This document shows positions 27,567 to 35,017 of a DNA stretch of 64,000 bases, in pieces. Source of the stretch: DASVDE01 sp963740065 (GTDB taxonomy: Bacteria; Actinomycetota; Thermoleophilia; Solirubrobacterales; 70-9); assembly GCA_963740065.1 (NCBI GenBank), contig CAVUCS010000001.1, positions 655,489-719,488 of the forward strand, read 5' to 3'. Below the pieces are notes generated by a model. That model saw only the letters and a list, made by a program, of their open reading frames with translations. It had not been told where the DNA came from and ran no database searches. The position numbers and the translations under genes are program-made. Position 1 is the first letter of the stretch. Every line of letters begins with the position of its first letter.

Positions 27567-29231
27567 ATGCGTGTAGCTCTCGCCCAGATCGACCCCACCG
27601 TCGGCGACATCGACGGCAACGCCGCCAAGATCGCCGAGTGGATCGGCCGTGCCCGCGACGAAAGAGCCGAGCTGACGATCTTCCCCGAGCTCTGCCTCCC
27701 CGGATATCCGGCCGAGGACCTCTACCTCAAGCGTCACTTTGTCGAGGCGAACCGGCGCGCGATCGAGGAGATCGCCAGAGAGGTCAGCGGGACCGTGGCT
27801 CTGGTCGGCTTCGCCGAGCCGGCGGCCGGAGCCGGAGACCCTCGCCGCGCCCATAACTCGCTGGCTGCCCTCGCCGACGGAGAGATCAAGGCGATCTACC
27901 GCAAGAACCGCCTCCCCAACTACGCCGTCTTCGACGAGCAGCGTTACTTCATCCCCGGTGAGGAGGGGAAAACGATCGAGGTTGCGGGTGCGAAGGTGGG
28001 CCTGACCATCTGCGAAGACGTCTGGTCGGAGGGACCGCCGGCCGCGAGCGAGGTGGCGGCGGGCGCCAAGCTGATCGCGAATCCTTCGGGCTCGCCGTAT
28101 CACCGCGGCAAGGGAAGGGAGCGCGAGGAGATGTTTGCGGCGCGCGCGAGTTCCTACGGCGCCCACTTCGCCTTCTGCAACCTGGTCGGCGGCCAGGATG
28201 AGCTGGTCTTCGACGGGCAGAGCTTCGCGGTCGACGCGACCGGCGAGGTGACTGCCCGCGCCTCCCAGTTCGAAGAGGAGTTGTTGGTCTTCGATCTCTC
28301 GGGGGCGCCGGGCCGAATCGCCGATCCACTGCCGGATCTGGCAGAGGTCTACGGCGCTCTTGTCCTCGGCCTGCGCGACTACGTTGCCAAGAACGGTTTC
28401 CGCCACGTCGGCTTGGCCCTCTCGGGCGGAATCGACTCCGCCCTGGTGGCGCTGCTCGCCGCCGATGCGGTCGGGCCGGAAAACGTCAGCTGTGTGGTGA
28501 TGCCCTCGCCTCATTCCAGCGTTGAAACACAGGCGGACGCGAGGACTATCGCCGCCAACCTCGGTTGCGAGGCAATGGAAATTCCGATCGAGTCGGAGAT
28601 GTCGGCCTACCAATCGTCCCTGGCCGAGTTCTTCGAGGGGAAGGGCGCAGGAGCCATGGCCGGACCGCTCCCCCACGACCCGGCGCGACCCTCGCCGGCC
28701 GATCTCACCGCGGAGAACATCCAGGCTCGGATTCGAGGCAACCTGATGATGGCCCTCTCAAACCGTCACGGCTGGCTGGTGCTGACCACCGGCAACAAGA
28801 GCGAGATGTCGGTCGGCTACGCCACCCTCTACGGCGATATGGCCGGTGGCTTCGCCGTGATCAAGGACGTGCCGAAGACCCTGGTCTACGAGTTGACCCG
28901 CCACCGCAACGCGGAGGCCGGCCGCGATCTCATCCCCGCGTCGGTTCTGGAGCGGCCGCCGTCGGCGGAGCTGCGCCCCGATCAACTCGACGAGGACTCG
29001 CTCCCCCCCTACGACCTGCTCGATCGGATCCTTGAGGCATACGTCGAGCGCGATCAGGGCCGTGAGGAGATGATCGCCGCGGGGATGCCCGCGGATGTCG
29101 TCGACGAGACGATCGGCATGGTCGACCGCTCCGAGTACAAGCGCCGTCAGGCGGCGCCGGGGATTCGCATCACCCCAAAGGCGTTCGGTCGCGACCGGCG
29201 CCTGCCTATCACCAATCGCTTCAGCGGCTAG
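27567..29231 (+). CDS. nadE: Glutamine-dependent NAD+ synthetase
   Basis: Last step of NAD synthesis: amidation of nicotinic acid adenine dinucleotide using glutamine. The N-terminal nitrilase-like glutaminase domain has the triad Glu41 (IFPELCLPGYPAEDL), Lys113 (YRKNRLPNYAVFDE) and Cys149 (LTICEDVW). The C-terminal synthetase domain has the PP-loop LSGGIDSALV (residues 286-291 for SGGIDS) and TTGNKSEMSVGYATLYGDMAGGFA. Length (554) is normal for the glutamine-dependent form. The stop overlaps the convergent thioesterase gene by 11 bases. Confidence 0.97.
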   Translation: MRVALAQIDPTVGDIDGNAAKIAEWIGRARDERAELTIFPELCLPGYPAEDLYLKRHFVEANRRAIEEIAREVSGTVALVGFAEPAAGAGDPRRAHNSLAALADGEIKAIYRKNRLPNYAVFDEQRYFIPGEEGKTIEVAGAKVGLTICEDVWSEGPPAASEVAAGAKLIANPSGSPYHRGKGREREEMFAARASSYGAHFAFCNLVGGQDELVFDGQSFAVDATGEVTARASQFEEELLVFDLSGAPGRIADPLPDLAEVYGALVLGLRDYVAKNGFRHVGLALSGGIDSALVALLAADAVGPENVSCVVMPSPHSSVETQADARTIAANLGCEAMEIPIESEMSAYQSSLAEFFEGKGAGAMAGPLPHDPARPSPADLTAENIQARIRGNLMMALSNRHGWLVLTTGNKSEMSVGYATLYGDMAGGFAVIKDVPKTLVYELTRHRNAEAGRDLIPASVLERPPSAELRPDQLDEDSLPPYDLLDRILEAYVERDQGREEMIAAGMPADVVDETIGMVDRSEYKRRQAAPGIRITPKAFGRDRRLPITNRFSG

Positions 29232-29634
29232 GCCCCTCCGGCGCGGGCCTGATGGCGATGGTCATTTGCGCAAGCGCGCAGAGCCGTTCCTCCGCATCGC
29301 GAACTTCGGCGTCCCAGACCCAGGTCGTGCGGCCGCGGTGGCGGGCTCTCGCGTGGACCTCAGCATGACCTTCGGTGACCGGGCGGATGAAGCTAACGCT
29401 GATCGATTGGCCGATCGCCACCATCCCGTCGTCCATGACGGCGAGAGCCGTGGCGCGTGAGCAGACGCTTTCGACCAGGGTGGACAACACGCCCCCGTGC
29501 AGGAGGCCGAACGGTTGGCGCAGCTCGTCGCGCATTTGGACGCGAACTCGGGCGCTGTCGGGATTGTCATCGAGCCACTCGGTGCCGACGAGCGCGTCGA
29601 AATGGGAAAGGAGCCCGCGGGGGTCGTCTGCCAT
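29221..29634 (-). CDS. Hotdog-fold thioesterase (PaaI-like)
   Basis: Acyl-CoA thioesterase-like protein of 137 residues. FGLLHGGVLSTLVESVCSRATAL is the PaaI/4HBT signature (HGG followed by a helix with acidic residue), then SVSFIRPVTEGHAEVHARARHRGRTTWVWDAEVRD. It probably hydrolyses aromatic or short-chain acyl-CoA. The start is ATG 29634. The TGA stop lies within the last codons of nadE on the other strand. Confidence 0.85.
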   Translation of the reverse strand: MADDPRGLLSHFDALVGTEWLDDNPDSARVRVQMRDELRQPFGLLHGGVLSTLVESVCSRATALAVMDDGMVAIGQSISVSFIRPVTEGHAEVHARARHRGRTTWVWDAEVRDAEERLCALAQMTIAIRPAPEGPSR

Positions 29635-29696
29635 CGCGAGCACCTTAACCGGAGCACCCACATTCCATTTATCCGCGTGACGTAGGCTTCCGGCCC

Positions 29697-30611
29697 GTGG
29701 CATTGAGCGACGACCAGAAGGCGATGCTTCGACTGCTCGCCCAGCGCGAGCAGGGATACGACGACCTCGCCTCCCTGATGGGCCTTAGCGTCGACGAGGT
29801 TCGCGCGAGAGTTCAAGAGGCACTGGAGGAGATCGACAGCGACGAGGCGATCGCTCCCGCGCCGGAACCGGCGAAAGCCGAGCCCGTCGCCGCTCCGAAG
29901 GCGCCCGCTCCCGTCGCGGAAAAGCCGGTTGTCACTCCCAAGGCCACTCCCCCACCACCGGCGCCCGCCGCCAGAAGGAAGCCACCGAAGGTGTCGCTTC
30001 CGACCGATGGGCGAATGCGGATCGTCGCCGGCGCGGCGGCTACCCTCGCCATCATTCTTATCTTCGCGTTGGTCGCCGGTGTCTTCGGCGGAAGTGGAGG
30101 CGATGACGGGAATGACGCGTCGACCTCGACAACCGCCGATACGTCGACGACTACCGCCGATACCAGTGGAACAACCCAGGCAATCCTTTCGCCGCCGAAC
30201 GGTGGCGACGCAAGCGGCGAAGCCCTTTTCGGAAAAGTTCGCAAGACCGCTGTGCTGCAGGTTCAGGCTGAGGGACTCACGCCCTCTCCGTCGGGTGAGC
30301 TCTACGCCGTCTGGCTCTACCACTCTCCGAGAATCGCGCTCCGGGTCGGCGCGGTGAGAGTCTCCGATTCCGGCGGCATCAACGCCCAATTCCCGCTCCC
30401 AACTGAGGTTCTGAGCTACGTCGCCGGCGGTGGCTTCGATCAGATCGATGTCTCGCTCACCTCAACCGCCGCCTACAACGCCGAAGTAGCAGCGGCGAAG
30501 AGAGATCAACGCCTTCCCGACTACACCGGCGAGAGCGTCCTCCGTGGCGAGATCACCGGCCGCCTGGTCGAAGCCGGAGCGAGAGCAAAGGCGCAAGCGA
30601 ACGGCGGCTAG
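29697..30611 (+). CDS. Single-pass membrane protein with HTH-like N-terminus and extracytoplasmic domain
   Basis: A 304-residue protein in four parts. Residues 1-50 look like a helix-turn-helix (DDQKAMLRLLAQREQGYDDLASLMGLSVDEVRARVQEAL). A Pro/Ala/Lys-rich cytoplasmic linker follows, then one membrane segment (VAGAAATLAIILIFALVAGVF, about residues 109-129). After a Ser/Thr/Asp-rich stalk comes an outer domain, EALFGKVRKTAVLQVQAEGL ... LYAVWLYHSPRIAL, resembling the anti-sigma-K/RskA C-terminal fold. The layout suggests a transmembrane signalling or anti-sigma-like protein, but no partner sigma factor is adjacent. The start is GTG 29697. The stop overlaps the convergent gene (CTAG, 30608-30611). 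Confidence 0.75.
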   Translation: MALSDDQKAMLRLLAQREQGYDDLASLMGLSVDEVRARVQEALEEIDSDEAIAPAPEPAKAEPVAAPKAPAPVAEKPVVTPKATPPPPAPAARRKPPKVSLPTDGRMRIVAGAAATLAIILIFALVAGVFGGSGGDDGNDASTSTTADTSTTTADTSGTTQAILSPPNGGDASGEALFGKVRKTAVLQVQAEGLTPSPSGELYAVWLYHSPRIALRVGAVRVSDSGGINAQFPLPTEVLSYVAGGGFDQIDVSLTSTAAYNAEVAAAKRDQRLPDYTGESVLRGEITGRLVEAGARAKAQANGG

Positions 30612-32233
30612 GGCAGCAGCTTCCCGGGGTTCATCACACCCGTCGGGTCGAGCCGCTCCTTCGCGCTTTGCAGTACCTCGATTCCCGTTCGCCCGATTTC
30701 GGCCTCCATGTATGGAGCGTGATCGCGGCCGACCGCGTGGTGGTGGGTGATCGTGCCCCCAGCGGCGACAATCGCCTCTGAGGCGGCGCGCTTTACCGCC
30801 CGCCACTGATCCACCTCCGCGCCTTGGCGCGAGCGAGAGATGAACGTGAAGTAGAGGGAAGCGCCGTCGGCATAGGCGTGGGAGAGGTGGCAGAAGACGA
30901 GGCCCGGGGTGCCCTGGGCTTCGAGAGAGCCGCGGATCGCATCCCCCACTGCCGTATGCAGCCGGCTCAGGTGTGACCAGATGTGGGAGGTCTCCACGGT
31001 CTCGACCATGGCGCCCATGTCCATCAACGCATCCCGCAGGTAGGGACCTTGAAAGCGGCCGTGCTCCCAAGAGCGCCCCGCCGATTGCCCGATGTAGGCG
31101 GCGCCTCCGGCTCGCAGCGTCCGCACAGTGAGCGCCCGCCGACGAGCGACTGACTCCTCATCGCCCTCGTGGCCGATCACAACGAGACAGCCGTCGCGCC
31201 TTCCTCGTAGACCGAGATAGCCGCCGAAGAGCGAACGTGCGAGCCCGCGCGGGCCCGAGAGCGCCAGTGAGACTCGTGTCTCCTCCTCGTCGGAGATGCG
31301 AATTACGTCGGGCAAGCCAGGGCCCTGGGCGAGGCTGCGGACGATCTCGGCGCCGGCTTCGAAACTCTCGGCGATCCAGGCTTCGTAGCGGCGGACCTTC
31401 GGAACCGGGCGAACCCGGACCGTCACCTCGGGGATAACCCCCAGGGTGCCTTCGGAGCCGATGATCAGCTCGCGCAACGCCGGGCCCGCGGCGGTGTGCG
31501 GAGTCTCCAGGGTGCGCATGTCGCCGGCGGGGGCAATCAACCGGACTGAGCTGACCAGGGCGTCGAAGCGGCCGTAGCCGCTAGAAGCTTGGCCGGCGGA
31601 TCGGGTGGCGGCGAAGCCGCCGACCGTCGCGTACTCAAAGGACTGCGGGTAGTGGCCGAGGGTGACGCCGCGAGCCCCCAGCGCCGCCTCCGCCTCGGGG
31701 CCGCGCAACCCGGCGCCGAGGCGAGCGGTGAGAGAGCGCTCATCGACTTCGACGGCGCGGAGGCGACTGAGGTCGAGGCTGACCAGCCGCTCATGTCCGC
31801 CGCGCAGCGGCTCGACCCCCCCGACCACGCTTGTGCCGCCGCCATAGGGGACCACTGCAACGCCTTGTTCCCCGCATAGGTGGATAGCGCGTTTCACCTG
31901 CTCGGCGTCGGCGGGAAGGACGACGGCATCGGGGGCGTCTTCCAGTTGGCCGCTGCGCAAGCGGGCGAGGTCGGCGTAGCCGCAGCCGGTCGCGTGGCGC
32001 AGGCGATCTTCGGTGGTGGTGTAAACGTTCTCCTCGCCGACCGCTTCGATGATTGGTTGAGGGAGCGGCATAGCGGCAGGTAAGGAAAAGTCAGCGGGTG
32101 AGGCGACCGTTCGGGTTGTGGGCTCCAGCTCGCCGATGTACTCGCGCAGGGTTCCCAGCGCCTCCGCGTCCAGGCTGGGCTCAACCGAGGGATCGCCCCA
32201 TCCCCACCACTTCGAGTCGCGTCGCGGTTCCAT
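30608..32233 (-). CDS. FAD-linked oxidase, alkyldihydroxyacetonephosphate synthase-like
   Basis: VAO/PCMH-fold flavoenzyme of 541 residues resembling alkylglycerone-phosphate synthase (AGPS), which makes the ether bond of ether lipids. It has the FAD-binding segment VVLPADAEQVKRAIHLCGEQGVAVVPYGGGTSVVGG, a second in FEYATVGGFAATRSAGQASSGYGRFDALV, IIGSEGTLGVIPEVTVRV, and the AGPS-like histidine cluster THHHAVGRDHAPYMEAEIG, then LDPTGVMNPGKLL. An FAD-dependent lactate/glycolate oxidase is the other possibility, but the His cluster favours AGPS. An ether-lipid role is inference. Confidence 0.82.
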   Translation of the reverse strand: MEPRRDSKWWGWGDPSVEPSLDAEALGTLREYIGELEPTTRTVASPADFSLPAAMPLPQPIIEAVGEENVYTTTEDRLRHATGCGYADLARLRSGQLEDAPDAVVLPADAEQVKRAIHLCGEQGVAVVPYGGGTSVVGGVEPLRGGHERLVSLDLSRLRAVEVDERSLTARLGAGLRGPEAEAALGARGVTLGHYPQSFEYATVGGFAATRSAGQASSGYGRFDALVSSVRLIAPAGDMRTLETPHTAAGPALRELIIGSEGTLGVIPEVTVRVRPVPKVRRYEAWIAESFEAGAEIVRSLAQGPGLPDVIRISDEEETRVSLALSGPRGLARSLFGGYLGLRGRRDGCLVVIGHEGDEESVARRRALTVRTLRAGGAAYIGQSAGRSWEHGRFQGPYLRDALMDMGAMVETVETSHIWSHLSRLHTAVGDAIRGSLEAQGTPGLVFCHLSHAYADGASLYFTFISRSRQGAEVDQWRAVKRAASEAIVAAGGTITHHHAVGRDHAPYMEAEIGRTGIEVLQSAKERLDPTGVMNPGKLLP

Positions 32234-32241
32234 TTCTAGCT

Positions 32242-32287
32242 CGCTCCCAACCTTTCCCCCACCCCAGTGGGGTAAATGCTGGGAGCG
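32242..32287 (-). terminator. Nested inverted repeat between the SRPBCC and FAD-oxidase genes
   Basis: Outer arms CGCTCCCA (32242-32249) and TGGGAGCG (32280-32287) enclose a 13-base perfect palindrome ACCCCAGTGGGGT. It lies 13 bases after the SRPBCC stop on the minus strand and about 10 bases before the next gene. Position fits a terminator of the rsiG-garA-ftsR operon, but no T-run follows, so a Rho-independent role is uncertain. Confidence 0.45.
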
Positions 32288-32300
32288 GTCACTGATCGCC

Positions 32301-32753
32301 TCACGTCAAGACTCGCTCGAGGTTGTCGAGAGCCTCGTCGAGGATTCGGCCCTGGCCTTTGCCCATCAATGGGGAGCCGAGGCGGGAGAGTCCTTTCAGG
32401 GTCTGCTTGGCGAAGATTGTCACTCCCGTCCCGTCTCCTTCGGGGCCAAGCTTGATCTCTATTTCGGAAGCGCGCAGGTGGCGCTCGAAGGGAGTCCCGG
32501 CCAGCTGTTGCTCCCAGGCGTACCGTTCTCCCTCGGTCGAGCCCGTACAACGGAAATCGGCGCGTACTCCCCGCCCCTCCGCGGTCTCGAGAACCTTCGT
32601 CCACTGGCTGCGCTTTCCGCCGCTCTTGTTGTCGACGTTCTCCACCCGCCCCGTCCGTGGCCACCAGCGAGGGAGGCTGTAGGGGTCGGAGACGAGCGCC
32701 CAGACCTCGCTTGGAGGCGCGGCGATCGTACGGCGGCGGGTCGCCCGAGGCAC
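32301..32753 (-). CDS. SRPBCC (START-like) family protein
   Basis: Ligand-binding START/polyketide-cyclase-like protein of 150 residues: RRTIAAPPSEVWALVSDPYSLPRWWP is the N-terminal signature, with GVRADFRCTGSTEGERYAWEQQL in the central sheet and GQGRILDEALDNLERVL as the C-terminal helix. It starts at GTG 32753, eight bases after the ftsR-like gene. It is the last gene of the operon; ligand unknown. Confidence 0.82.
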   Translation of the reverse strand: MPRATRRRTIAAPPSEVWALVSDPYSLPRWWPRTGRVENVDNKSGGKRSQWTKVLETAEGRGVRADFRCTGSTEGERYAWEQQLAGTPFERHLRASEIEIKLGPEGDGTGVTIFAKQTLKGLSRLGSPLMGKGQGRILDEALDNLERVLT

Positions 32754-32761
32754 CGGCGCCG

Positions 32762-33508
32762 TCAGTCGCCGGCGAGGCGGCGAAGATCCCTGATCAAGAG
32801 CAGGTGCTTGAGGTGGCTGACGGTCGCCGCCAGGCTTTCCAGGCTTTCCAGAGCCTCCTTGCGACGCTCGGGGTTGCGCGAGCGCAGGGACGGCCCCAAC
32901 AGCGCTTCCAACAGATTGGCTTCGCGATCGGCGGAGGAGCGGAAGACACGCAGGTTGCGGGCGCCGACGCCGACGCGGGAAAGCTCGTTGGCCGAACGAA
33001 TGATCTCGCGGTCGGTCTCGTCGTAGACGGTCTTACCGTCTCGTCTCTCGGGTTGAACGATTCCGAAGTTCTCCAGCTCGGAAATCAGCTCCTGGCGGGC
33101 GCCGGTCTCCTCGATCACCTCGTCGAGAGTCAGGTAGGCGCTCGAGGTGTTGACGAGAATCGCTCGCCGCACCGCGCCGCCGCCACGCTTTTCTGCGCCC
33201 CCGCCGGCACCCCCGAGGTCAATGTCTCCGCCCGCCGCCAGTTCTTGGCGGATCACCCGCAGCGGCAAGAACTCGTCTCGCTGCAGCCGCAGGATCGTTC
33301 GCAGCCGCTCGACGTCCGACTGGCTGTAGAGGCGATAGCCGCCCGAGGTCCTTCGAGGGGAGAGCAGCTTCTGGTCCTCGAGATAGCGAATCTTGGAAAT
33401 TGAGACGTCGTCGAACTCGCTCTGCAGGATCTTGCAAACGGCGCCGATCGTAAGCGCCTTGCGCGGCCGTGAATCGCGCTGGCGCACATGGGTTTCGGAA
33501 GTGGCCAT
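32762..33508 (-). CDS. ftsR: MerR-family transcriptional regulator, FtsR-like
   Basis: MerR-type DNA-binding regulator of 248 residues. The N-terminal winged helix reads TIGAVCKILQSEFDDVSISKIRYLEDQKLLSPRRTSGGYRLYSQSDVERL. A glycine-rich linker (DIDLGGAGGGAEKRGGG) precedes a second domain with YLTLDEVIEETGARQELISELENFGIV. This matches the actinobacterial FtsR group, an activator of the division gene ftsZ in Corynebacterium, and these genes commonly sit beside garA-type FHA genes, as here. It begins two bases after the FHA gene. Confidence 0.85.
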   Translation of the reverse strand: MATSETHVRQRDSRPRKALTIGAVCKILQSEFDDVSISKIRYLEDQKLLSPRRTSGGYRLYSQSDVERLRTILRLQRDEFLPLRVIRQELAAGGDIDLGGAGGGAEKRGGGAVRRAILVNTSSAYLTLDEVIEETGARQELISELENFGIVQPERRDGKTVYDETDREIIRSANELSRVGVGARNLRVFRSSADREANLLEALLGPSLRSRNPERRKEALESLESLAATVSHLKHLLLIRDLRRLAGD

Positions 33509-33510
33509 CT

Positions 33511-33981
33511 CTACTTCTCCAAGTAGCTGAGCTTGTACTTGCCGACCTGGATCTCGTCGCCGTCAGCCAGCTTGTGAGATTCGATTCGACGTCGATTTAC
33601 ATACGTGCCGTTGAGCGAACCGAGGTCGTCGATGTAGAGACCGTCGCGACGGCGCACCAGCAGCGCGTGGTTGCGGGAGACGGTGACATCGTCGAGAAAG
33701 ACGCCGGCGTCGGGACTGCGGCCAATGCTGACCCGGTCATCGTCGATGGTGAAGCTCTCCCCCGCGCGACCGCCCCCGGAGCGGATGACGAGCGCGGCGC
33801 CGGCCTCGGCGACGACCTCGTCGATGTCGACCGGCTGCATGTCGCCGGTGTCATCGACCCGGTAGGTCATCGTGGTCGGATCTTCACTGCCTTCCGGGCG
33901 CCCAAGGTAGGCACCGCACTTCTGGCAATAGTTCGCGCCCTCGGGGTTAACGAACCCGCATTCGGGGCAGTGGACCGCCAT
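33511..33981 (-). CDS. garA: FHA-domain protein with N-terminal zinc ribbon, GarA-like
   Basis: Forkhead-associated protein of 156 residues. It starts with a zinc ribbon (HCPECGFVNPEGANYCQKCGAYLG), then the phosphorylatable Thr segment DPTTMTYRVDD typical of GarA/OdhI, and the FHA core VSIGRSPDAGVFLDDVTVSRNHALLVRR ... GLYIDDLGSLNGTYVNRRRI. In relatives, phosphorylation by PknB/PknG turns this protein into an inhibitor of 2-oxoglutarate metabolism enzymes. The neighbouring ftsR-like gene supports the assignment. Confidence 0.88.
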   Translation of the reverse strand: MAVHCPECGFVNPEGANYCQKCGAYLGRPEGSEDPTTMTYRVDDTGDMQPVDIDEVVAEAGAALVIRSGGGRAGESFTIDDDRVSIGRSPDAGVFLDDVTVSRNHALLVRRRDGLYIDDLGSLNGTYVNRRRIESHKLADGDEIQVGKYKLSYLEK

Positions 33982-34006
33982 CGCTACCTCCCCCCGGCCG
34001 GCGCGC

Positions 34007-34276
34007 TCAGGCGGCCGGCTCGTCCTCCGGCGATCCCTGCGCCTTGCCGGCGAGGATCTCTGTCAACTGCTGCACGTCATCGCCGGAGATCAGCGACGCA
34101 CCGCTCTCCCGCTTTTGGCGCAACCTGTTGACCAGCTCGGCCCGAAGGATGTCGATTTTTCCGTGCAGGACGCGCCGCTTGTAGGAGATTTCGTTCTCCT
34201 CGGCGGTCAGGTCTTCGATCAACTGCTTCAGCTCTCTGTCGCTGAGGGAACCCAGATCGGGAAAGGTGTCCTCCAT
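34007..34276 (-). CDS. rsiG: RsiG-like c-di-GMP-binding anti-sigma factor candidate
   Basis: Small helical protein of 89 residues, mostly two helices (LSDRELKQLIEDLTAEENEISYKRRVL; KIDILRAELVNRLRQKRES). It contains E27-x3-S31-x2-R34-x3-H38-x3-D42, matching the c-di-GMP-binding signature E-x3-S-x2-R-x3-Q-x3-D of RsiG with His for Gln. RsiG binds the sigma factor WhiG when loaded with c-di-GMP. A single motif per chain, as here, is the form described for the homodimeric Rubrobacter protein. AAGGAG precedes ATG 34276. First gene of the operon with garA and ftsR. Confidence 0.7.
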   Translation of the reverse strand: MEDTFPDLGSLSDRELKQLIEDLTAEENEISYKRRVLHGKIDILRAELVNRLRQKRESGASLISGDDVQQLTEILAGKAQGSPEDEPAA

Positions 34277-34324
34277 CGTGCTCCTTGATCGTGAGGCTCC
34301 CGCCTCCGTTTGGCACTACGAACG

Positions 34325-34354
34325 ATTATAGGTCGGCGAAGGGCAAAGGTTCAA
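34325..34354 (-). promoter_or_regulatory. Sigma70-type promoter for the rsiG-garA-ftsR operon
   Basis: On the minus strand a perfect -10 box TATAAT (34325-34330) lies 18 bases from a -35-like TTGAAC (34349-34354). Transcription would begin near 34318, leaving a leader of about 42 bases before the rsiG ATG with its AAGGAG site. This is the clearest promoter of this kind seen in the window. Confidence 0.7.
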
Positions 34355-34369
34355 CTGAAGGTTGAAGGT

Positions 34370-35017
34370 TTATTGAGAATGGGCCGTCGCTTGCGCCGTG
34401 CGCACGGCGCGCAACCCGGTCTGGGCATAGAGAACCGTGGCGAGAATTGCCAAAGCCAAACCGACGAGCAGCAGCGCGGTCGGAACCCAGCCGGCGAAGA
34501 CCATCGCGAAAAAGATCCCCCCCATGATTGGGAAGACCGAGATCCGCCCAGGCCAGTTGACCTCGATGTCGACGCCGTGACGCAGCCCGTACTGGGCGAG
34601 GAAGAGCATCGCTACCTCACGGGCGGCGAGCAGCGCCAACGCCCATCGCGGCAGCAGCTCGAAGTGCCAGCAGACGACAGCGCCGGAGAGAATCGTCAGC
34701 CGGTCGACAAGCGGGTCCATCAGTGCCCCAAGGCGGCTGTATTGGCCGGTGACGCGGGCGAGGAAGCCGTCGACGTAGTCGCCCGCGGCGATCAGCCAGA
34801 ACACGGCAGCCGCCGCGGCGGAACGCCCGTCTCCCGAGTCAAAGGCGAGCCAGAGAAAGACCGGAATCCCCGCCAGGCGGACGAAGCCGACGAAGTTGGG
34901 AATCGTCCAGGGATTGAGCGGCTCCCCTTTGCGAGTTGTCGGCGGCGGCGGAGCGCTGCGGTCGAGGCCGAAGAGACGGCGTATACGGCCGCGTCCAAAG
35001 GGGGCGGTGTCAGCCAT
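34370..35017 (-). CDS. pgsA: CDP-alcohol phosphatidyltransferase (PgsA-like)
   Basis: Membrane enzyme of 215 residues joining CDP-diacylglycerol to a polyol phosphate, most likely glycerol-3-phosphate (phosphatidylglycerophosphate synthase). The family motif DG-x2-AR-x8-G-x3-D-x3-D is intact in YVDGFLARVTGQYSRLGALMDPLVDR. About six membrane segments follow a basic cytoplasmic N-terminus (FGRGRIRRLFGLDR). Its ATG precedes the proS stop by a few bases (8-base overlap). cdsA, which makes its substrate, is in the same gene run. Phosphatidylinositol-phosphate synthase is the alternative. Confidence 0.85.
   Translation of the reverse strand: MADTAPFGRGRIRRLFGLDRSAPPPPTTRKGEPLNPWTIPNFVGFVRLAGIPVFLWLAFDSGDGRSAAAAAVFWLIAAGDYVDGFLARVTGQYSRLGALMDPLVDRLTILSGAVVCWHFELLPRWALALLAAREVAMLFLAQYGLRHGVDIEVNWPGRISVFPIMGGIFFAMVFAGWVPTALLLVGLALAILATVLYAQTGLRAVRTAQATAHSQ

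Noticed and set aside
27504..28676. N-terminal extension of the metalloprotease frame across nadE
   Set aside because: The added 391 codons are antisense to nadE and lack motifs; the real start is the GTG at 27503, where a signal peptide begins.
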